Shown here in pieces: positions 56,100-64,000 of a DNA stretch of 64,000 bases. The translations under genes and the position numbers were made by a program. Within the stretch, counting starts at the first letter, position 1. The number at the start of each line of letters is the position of its first letter. The notes beneath the pieces were generated by a model. It searched no databases. It worked only from the letters and a program-made list of their open reading frames with translations, and had not been told where the DNA came from. This DNA is from Druceiella hillmani (Eukaryota > Arthropoda > Insecta > Lepidoptera > Hepialidae): the NCBI GenBank assembly GCA_039881145.1, contig JAYKKI010000013.1, forward strand, positions 40,505,501 through 40,569,500, written 5' to 3'.

Positions 56100-58015
56100 T
56101 AAGAAATACGTTATAGGAATAGCGGCGCTACATCATTAACAAATTTCAAATAGAAAATCCGTATGCGTACCTATAAATACTAATGACAACGCACCAGTTT
56201 TTAACTTTTTTTCTTAATACTTTTCACTTTTCTGAAGGATAAAAAATATAATTGCTTTTGAAGAAAAACTTATCGCGTAAAATAAATATTTGAGTAAAAT
56301 TGCTCACAATATTATTTTGTTAAAATCACTCAGACGATTCGACGAACTTTTTCATTTGTGAAAATAATCGACAAATGATCCGATAAGTCGGTGAGTTTTT
56401 TTCGCATTAAACGTTGACGGCATCCAAACCACAGACCACAAAGTATCAAGAAAATTTCCTCAGAAAACTTGCCTCTAAGCTGCCACTCGAGCCAAGTTGA
56501 GTTTGCTTTGAAAAATTACTTTTGTTTCGATATTGGTTTAGTATATTTTTTAGAATTGTTTAATGGAAACGCAAATTTAATGTCCAAATATCCATCGCCA
56601 GTTTCCATATATATTATATCTCTTTACTTTTTGAGTCAAATTTATGTTGAAAACTGTTTTATAATTAAAATGTATTAATTTCATATGAATTTTGTTAGTG
56701 CAAAATGCCATCTAATCAAATGTATTCTCGCAAGACGAGAATACTTTCACTCACGAAATGGATATCTCGCACCGTCCGCTCTTTTACATAAAGGTATTAA
56801 TTGCATCTTGAAGCAACATTAACTAATTGTACTAGTTAAAAATCCACTAGCTGTAATGATAAGTATAAGGATTATATAACAAATTATTCAAAATTAGAAA
56901 AAAGGATTATATAACAAAATATAGCAATTATGCTCAAAACTCAAACTTTTCTTCTAATGTAATTTCAGAAATGATCGCACTAATTGTTATATATCTTTAT
57001 AGTTGATACCAATTCCAGACAATGAGAAACGTGGCGCAAATTTCAATGGATTTAGAAATAAAAAATATAATTGCTTTTCAAATTAGAAATGACAGAGAGC
57101 TGAATACATTTTCCCACTTTCGAAGGCTTAAGAACCGAAGCTCTATTCGTTTTCCTCGCGGTCACAAGCTGAGCGCCTTTTTCCGTTAATTTACAAGAGC
57201 AATGAACTTACTTAAGACAAAACATGATTTTTATCAATCTATATCAATGTGAAATCCTCAAATAAATTTATGCTTATTCAATATTAATATGTCCCATAAA
57301 TGATCGAGCGTGAAAACTGGGTTCGGTAGTTTATAGTATCGTTGATAGGATTAAGAGAATTATTTTATACCATCATGCACTTTAGCCAAAAAAACATTCC
57401 TGGAAATTTTATTGCACGCGATGATAACACCAACTAAGGCTAAATAAAGTTGTCGTCGACAATAATGACGCGCCACATACGTACGTATACATATGCACAT
57501 ATATTCACATATTCGTATACATAAAACTGAAAGGAACATGGAATTGTGAAAGGGTACAGGATATGGAAGGAAAAAGGAAGTTAGGTGTTAGGGGAATTTA
57601 TAAAATATGTAGTTTTTGAGGAGATTCTTGAAAGCGTATATAGACGCAGCATTTCATACGTGTCGGTGTGAGTTATTGTATAACTGAATAGCACATATTG
57701 TGTACAATAAACAGTATAAGTGAAACGGTTTTCTTTTCGGTGAAAAATATATTAGGCAATAATTTACAACAATGTGAAAAACAATGTTAATGTCTGTAAA
57801 CAGTTTAATTCTATTAAACTGATATTACATATCTTTGAATATTCAAGTTTTATTTGTATTTAATGTCCATAACAACTTACAGAGTGACTCCTATTCGTGC
57901 GTAAAACTTGATGTTTATTTGTGCAACATTAGAAAAATTAAATATCGCTACTTACCTATACCAATGTTACAAATCATTACAATATCTGTAACGGAACATA
58001 AATCTAATATTTACA
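56100..58015. other. No recognisable feature
   Basis: AT-rich. AGGATTATATAACAAA is duplicated near 56868 and 56903. Plus frames 56469-56678 and 57835-58065 have no motif; the latter runs into the Helitron end. Confidence 0.4.
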
Positions 58016-58017
58016 TA

Positions 58018-58311
58018 CTAGCTGACCCGTGCGAAGTCTTCGCACTTCACTATATCGCCATCTAGCGTGTTCCAAGTATACAATTTGGCTAAGATATTTG
58101 ATGTGTCGCCCACAGATGGCGCTCATGCCAATTGTTATAAAAATTAATTTTTTTATTAACAAAAAGATTTTTTTCGAATTTTTTTATATTTTTCGCCCAA
58201 AATAGAAAACATAAGCTTTAAGTAGGTATTTTTTTAATTTTTTTTGGTGCAGTAGTTAAAGAGATCGAGCCGCTCGACCAAAAAACACCTTTTAGAAATA
58301 ATATATTTAGA
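58018..58311 (-). mobile_element. Non-autonomous Helitron, copy 3, full length
   Basis: On the minus strand it starts TCTAAATATATTATTTC after an A (58312) and ends GTGCGAAGACTTCGCAC-GGGTCAG-CTAG followed by T (58017). At 294 bp it is the longest copy and includes the GGTCGAGCGGC segment lost in copy 1. The conserved interior includes CATGAGCGCCATCTGTGGG and ACACGCTAGATGGCGATATAG. Confidence 0.9.
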
Positions 58312-58731
58312 TAATGAAGAACAAAAACCCATCTGAATTTCCGTTTCCACAAAAAAGATCGAAGAAAGATGATGTAAGCGTATACTGTCTTAGAAACACG
58401 GGAAAATTTTTATTCACGATTATTATGTGTCAGTGGCAGACTACAAATTTTATGTAAAATATATTTCCGGAGCAATGAGTTTATACCGGAGGCACACTCG
58501 AATGATCTCGACGACTGATTGATAATATCTCGGGGATGAAACTTTTCTTAAAACTTAAGCTTCCGGTTTCGATTTTTGAAATATCGAGTATGGAAAATGA
58601 CACGACTTGTGACTAATAAAAAATAAAACGCATATTAAAGCTTGAGTGGTATTTGATATTGCAGCGAAATGGTGTAACTTCAATAAAAGAAGGTTACATA
58701 GTCATGCAAAATGTTTTTTTTATTGTCAATC

Positions 58732-58732
<1 letters not shown>

Positions 58733-58775
<43 letters not shown>
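58733..58775. repeat. (AT)n microsatellite
   Basis: Pure AT run followed by a T-rich run. Confidence 0.95.
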
Positions 58776-58777
<2 letters not shown>

Positions 58778-58779
58778 AT

Positions 58780-59990
58780 TTTTTTTTTTAATATTCGTAA
58801 GGATCGCGTAATGAGTGATTCTTAAATCGATCTGAGATGTTATGGTAAATCTATTAGATCTACGAAACGTTGTAAAGCTAAATACATCACGAACTGGTAA
58901 ATATACGGATGTGTTTGTGTATTAGCCTTGTTTCTTATTTACTGACCCTTGCAACTTTACTCGCTTATTTTGGATTATTGCATTAAACTGACTTAATTAG
59001 ATGTTTCACATCTTCCAGGCGTCACATGACGGCTCACTTTTTTTTATATTAGGTTATTTCTCACCATGTAAATATTAAAAATATATTATCTATATCTTTC
59101 ACAGATATAATAAGTATATATTTTAAAATACAACATTGTTTTTGCAGTTGATTTAAATAATTTGTGTGGGGTTTCTATGAACTTTTGACGGACCCAATTC
59201 CGTGTTATAAGTTTATCAACTGAAATTCGTTAACTAATAGATCCTACTTTTAGTACTAAGTATTATTTATCAACTAGTAGACTCTACTTAGTAACACTTT
59301 TTTTTAACTTTGTTATGTAAAGTGCTATTGTTAATACTTTTTATATATTCAAAAATAGCGGTTTAGTTGGTGGAGGATAGGAACATATGTTGACGTCTCT
59401 AAAGCTTAATGTTTCGTAATCCCTTTAAGAAATCGGAATGCATTAAAAAGTATTCACAATATATCTTCAATATGTTTGAAAGGCGTATTCAACTATACCC
59501 TACACAATATGGTATGCAATAAAAGTCACCCCTGCATTAGAGTATGTGGTAATGGTCGCAAATTTTTCTTGTACGCTCTTTTTTCAAAATATTGACAGCA
59601 TTCTCCCTAGAACTACATTCCTAAGCTTATTCGATTAAAATTTACACCATTTCTTAGATATTATCTTGCCTGTCATATTTTACATATTAACTATTATCGT
59701 AAGCTGTTATACTTCCAGCGATTTAGTCTCAACTATATCTTAATCGATATAGGATACGGTGTTTTCTCGTATAGCTAAGCTTACGTGGTGTTATTTAAAA
59801 TTAAGCTGTTGTATAAAATTGATTAAGAAGGACTCACAGAAAGGATTTGCCTTCCACAGACTTTAAAAATTGTTCTCGCCAAACAGTTAATATCTGCTAA
59901 TGGATAATGCGATCAACTTTGTTGAAAGAAAACAGCGATTAAACGGAAAAGATTCGATCGTTTAGATTATTGTTATCTGTTCAAGATATA
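58780..59990. other. No recognisable feature
   Basis: AT-rich with no readable frame or repeat that I can support. Confidence 0.45.
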
Positions 59991-59994
59991 TTAC

Positions 59995-60031
59995 ATATAT
60001 ATATATATATATATATACATATATATTATAG

Positions 60032-60077
<46 letters not shown>

Positions 60078-60082
60078 CATAT
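59995..60082. repeat. (AT)n microsatellite
   Basis: Two AT runs split by TATAGATT. It lies about 125 bp upstream of the candidate exon. Confidence 0.95.
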
Positions 60083-60207
60083 CACAGAACACAGTGTAAA
60101 TTAGAAATGGTATGTGGGCGTGACGAGCGCGCCACACATAAGCAGCCCTCTGCTCATTTTGAAGTAAGTGCATAATCGCGCCCTTCATTAATTTATTGTT
60201 TGCTGAG

Positions 60208-60366
60208 ATGACGGAAAGTGCTCCGTTATTTTCGTTCAAAGAATTAAAAATATATCTTACTGTGCAACTGCATCGCGTAAAAATTAAAACCGTGTACAAA
60301 ACCTTACTAAAGGAGCTATTTCTTGCCACAGGTATGACGATTTTTCAAACTTATTTCGATTTATGA
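60208..60366 (+). CDS. Candidate first coding exon, protein unassigned
   Basis: A 52-codon frame starts MTESAPLFSFKELKIYLTVQ and continues to a KTLLKELFLATG stretch. Its composition is balanced and lacks the Ile/Asn/Tyr bias of chance frames here. Inside it, at 60329-60335, ACAG|GTATGA is a good 5' splice-site match, so the coding exon may end after the LAT codons, with the last dozen codons being intron. The 100 bases upstream are GC-richer (GTGGGCGTGACGAGCGCGCC) and could be 5' untranslated or promoter sequence. No downstream exon is recognised in the remaining 3.6 kb; a large intron could explain this. It could also be a mobile-element relic. An overlapping minus frame 60033-60329 looks less protein-like. 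Confidence 0.3.
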   Translation: MTESAPLFSFKELKIYLTVQLHRVKIKTVYKTLLKELFLATGMTIFQTYFDL

Positions 60367-60369
60367 AAA

Positions 60370-61390
60370 TTAACCTAACATTTATTTTTATGCCTCCGAT
60401 GTCTAACAACAATAGCATAGGACTGCACTATGTCTCGTTAGATGCGACTATTGATATTTTTATAAATAAATATTGTACATATTATAGAATTAGACATACA
60501 TATTTTTATCTTATTAGAATTAGAATACATATTGTAAATGAGAGATTTACTGCTAAGAGGTTATCACTATGTTCTATTGAAATATAAGAAATGTTACCTG
60601 AATGTGTATACGCTGTGTTGTAAATTATTTACAAGAAACCTAGTAACATTTCTTATTTTGTATTAATGACGATTTAATGTTAATTAAATTGATGGTCATA
60701 TTAATTTGTTTTCGTAAAATATTTTTTTTAGATTTCCCAAAAAGGCGATATTAAATAAAAATAGATTAAAGCTACTATACTATACTAGAAATAGGCTTCC
60801 TACAAAGTTAAGCACAATTTGTTCGGAACGTTTTAAATATGATGAAATAATTTTAAAAAAATCGCAGAAGAAATTTTTCTATCCTAAAGCAATACTAACA
60901 ATAACATTTGGGCATATAGGAGACAAGTGGGTGTAGAAAAAGTATAGTTAGCAAAAAGGAGTGTAGACTGAAAAACATTTGTTAGAGGACAATTTTAAGA
61001 ATTCGTGTAAAAACGATTTATCCTTTATAAAAATTTGAACGATTAGGTGAGCATTCATAAGAGGAATCACACTTCTTTGTCAATTTTTAAAAGACATAGT
61101 ATTCATTTGTTTGCTCTACGTAAGTACAATCGCTCTTCTGGGCTAAAGTACGCATTTTCCAAGTTATAACTTATTTAGTTGCCAAGTTACAAATTACATC
61201 TCCGGATTATTCAATTCCATCAAGGTTTCTCAACATCGACCTATGTAGATGACTAAAATAAAGCACCATGGAAAAGTACATCGGCATCATACTACATTAC
61301 GTGACAAAAAATCCGATGAAAAGAACTTAGCAAACGACAGTTACCTAATAAATATATAATTTAACAATTTGACAAGGCCAATACCATTAA
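60370..61390. other. No recognisable feature
   Basis: AT-rich. A direct repeat TTAGAATTAGA-ATACATAT near 60487 and 60515. The plus frame 60363-60587 has no motif. Confidence 0.4.
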
Positions 61391-61395
61391 AAATG

Positions 61396-61407
61396 TATAT
61401 ATATATT

Positions 61408-61480
<73 letters not shown>

Positions 61481-61500
61481 TTATATATATATTTACATAT
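61396..61500. repeat. (AT)n microsatellite
   Basis: AT run with TTT interruptions. Confidence 0.95.
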
Positions 61501-61504
61501 AAAA

Positions 61505-64000
61505 TAAATATCGAGGACTAATAAAGATTGAAATTGTACTAAAATTAAAACTAATCCATCTTGAAGAAACATTTCTTTACAGAACTTAACTTTAATAACA
61601 ATAAATTAACTAATTTTTGATCATTAGTTTTCATTATTATCCATTTATTCTCAAGTATCTCTAAAAAGTTATCTAACTAGAAACTCAACTTTAAGCAAAA
61701 TCGAGAACTCGCAGAGAACAATATTAAACACAAGATTAATAATTTCCAGTTAAATCTAATTGTATAACTAATTGACAAAATACATATTAAAGTTCCCAAA
61801 GTATTTTCTAAATAAGCTTCTTTTCTCGTCTCCTTTAATCGGCAATTTATAAGAAACGAGTTCTCTTGAAATGTATTCTTGAGAAACTTTCTAGAAATAT
61901 CACGATTTATAGTTCAAATCCTTTGTGAAGTAGTGCCATTTATTTTTCATTTTTGTGATATTTTTATTGTTGAACTCACTTACTATTCAACGACATGGCC
62001 ACTTGTAAGACTTTATGGGATTTGTAATATTTAAACGCATAATATCCATCTAATATCCATTTTTACTTAAATACGCTTTCAACTTCGAGGATATTATTGC
62101 ACTAAATCGATCTCATAGTACTCTGAATGTATTCAGAACTGTGTATTCAGAACATTTAATGATTTGTTTTTTTTTTCTTCTTTTATGCCATATTATTAAT
62201 ATCGTAAAAGAGACTATATCAACTGGTAAATAAAATGTCAAATCTAGGCTAGCATCTATTTATACAAAATTTAATTATTTTGTTTAAGTATTTAGTTTCT
62301 TGGTTATCAATTACATTTAATCTGTTCTGAACTCTATTTGTTAAAAAGTAGTTATTTGTTAGAAATCTAAGGCAAGATTTCTGAAATTGAATGTAATAAT
62401 TAAGATGGAGTATTTTTAATATTATTATTTCATTAACCATCCCCCCTTAGAACCCGGGCCTTAAGCAACAACAAAGCGAAACAGAAGGTCCAACAGATTA
62501 TTTTCTCGAAAAGTGTGCCACCTAAATTGAATTATCAACTAATTGCGAAAATCACTTTAACTATTAAAATTATATACGACCATAATTTTCGTAAATTTTA
62601 CGAAATTTCTTAAAAATTGAATAAAAAATAAACAAAAAATTGTCAAGTTTTTAAGACGAATATTTCGTTCAATTTTTAATTATTTCAGAATGTTTCATAA
62701 ACAATTGCAGATGACAAAGTAATTTAGTTTTTAAAAAAATGTCTTATAACTTTACAAAAGAAATATTATAAGTTATAACAATTCAAATGATATATAAACA
62801 TTCGAAAAAAATTAAAAACATTCTGAAGAGAAAGATAAACACAATAACCCTAGCGAGTAAAAATGTTTCAATTGTAAAAGTGACTTTTACCGCCTTTATA
62901 AACATGCCCGTTTATACAATTAAAAAAATCGGTTTTTGTACCCATGTAACCGTGTGAAACTTAAAATAGTATTCCATAAAATAGTACTCCAAAAATAACT
63001 TCTAACGACTATGTAAACATATTCGGTTATTTCTAAAACAATCGCAATACGCGTCGTTTATTTACCAAAAAAAAATATGTAACTGTCAACGTCCGATGTT
63101 TACCACTTTCGTGTATGCCACTTATAAACAAGATATGGGTTATCATGAAATGTTAAAGACGAATACTTACAAAAAATATCTCATTTTTACTAAAATTATG
63201 TAATTTTCCAAAGTACAAAATATGCTGGCGATGGAATTTTCTCCGCTTCTAGATAAAAGTCATTTCTTTTTTTTGTTACTTTGTCACGTAAAATTCAATA
63301 CGCTTAAGTTAGAAAAAAATATTTCACCCTAAGAATATGTAACAGTATAATTATAATTACTTCGAAAATGGTCACTACCCTAGTTTTCTCGGCGTACTTA
63401 AATATATGTGAATTCAACGTATGTAAATCGTGTGAGTGTTTCATCTGTCCTAAAACAATAAACTTCTTTTATATCAACATCATATCATTTCATATCAACA
63501 TATTCAATAAATCTAGATTTTTTTCATTTATAATACAATATATATTTCCAAAATTTAGTAAGCTTATTCGTACTATGGACAGTTTACAGAATGCGATTAA
63601 AACTGTGTAAAAAATGTAATATTGAAAAAAATTGGAAAAAGAATTATCATAATTAAACGTGAACAGCATATAGAAAATTGCTGGGAAAATAGCCAAATGT
63701 AAAAAAAATAATTAACAACAGACGAGCGGGAACTAATTTCTGATAACAATTAATAATTGACTTAAAAAATGGAACCTTTATTTAAGGTGAATTTTAAGAG
63801 AAAAAAGCTAATAATTTCCAGGGCATATTATATCATTCATTTTCCATGTCATAAAAATTGTGGCAATAAATGTTTAAAGTGGCAATATGGTAAGTAAAGA
63901 GGAAAATGATAATAAAGAGAAGGAAAGAGAAGGAAACATTTTAATATTACTCTTGCCATCAAACAAAACATTTTGTAAATATTTACAAATATAATTTCTA
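61505..64000. other. No recognisable feature
   Basis: AT-rich sequence to the end of the window. Opposed frames at 63368-63610 and 63490-63696 overlap each other and have no motifs; the plus one contains CEFNV-type and CKSCECFIC residues but no complete zinc-binding pattern. Confidence 0.4.

Noticed and set aside
63368..63696. Overlapping opposed frames at the right edge, one with CKSCECFIC
   Set aside because: No complete zinc-binding pattern; the frames shadow each other and are Ile/Asn/Phe-rich.

Overview
The window is a strongly AT-rich, gene-poor stretch of a eukaryotic nuclear genome. It is most likely from an insect: it holds P-element/THAP9-like, hAT/ZMYM1-like and Tc1/mariner-like transposase relics, short tRNA-derived SINE heads, a non-autonomous Helitron with insect-style ends, a degenerate TTAGG-like block and long (TA)n arrays. 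No operons, ribosome binding sites or bacterial or phage genes are visible. No complete host gene can be called. The best candidate for host coding sequence is one short frame ending at a good splice donor near 60.2-60.35 kb. Species cannot be told from the sequence.

Layout. 0-1.5 kb: right part of a broken hAT element, with coding relic, terminal inverted repeat and candidate 8-bp target site. 2.4-2.6 kb: TTAGG-like block. 4-7.5 kb: diverged repeats, a decayed tandem array, a tRNA-derived SINE head. 7.8 kb: first of four copies of a repeat that folds like a small hammerhead ribozyme (others at 24.2, 28.1 and 49.0 kb). 9.2 kb: clean 33-bp minisatellite. 15.5-18.1 kb: diverged tandem duplication, then two copies of a small Helitron; a third lies at 58.0-58.3 kb. 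19.9-25.3 kb: tRNA-like sequences, a LINE reverse-transcriptase relic, a second hAT relic and a SINE. 25.7-27.9 kb: unidentified 151-codon frame running into a pyrimidine-rich minisatellite, then decayed tandem arrays. 30.0 kb: perfect 26-bp palindrome. 31.3 kb: imperfect 44-nt inverted repeat whose arms differ only by transitions. 35-45 kb: LTR-element, MITE-like and Tc1/mariner-like relics with tandem repeats. 50.8-55.3 kb: possible piggyBac relic, LINE relic and a well-supported P-element transposase pseudogene.

The region reads as an old transposon graveyard. At least seven mobile-element classes are present, nearly all broken by stops, frameshifts or truncation. Helitron copies 1 and 3 and the 33-bp minisatellite look youngest. 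The most unusual signal is the hammerhead-like repeat: three short helices around CUGANGA and GAAA cores, a cleavage-type GUC, and in two copies an inverted copy of the element's own tail upstream, an arrangement compatible with a Penelope-like or retrozyme-like element. All assignments come from reading the sequence; no database search was run.
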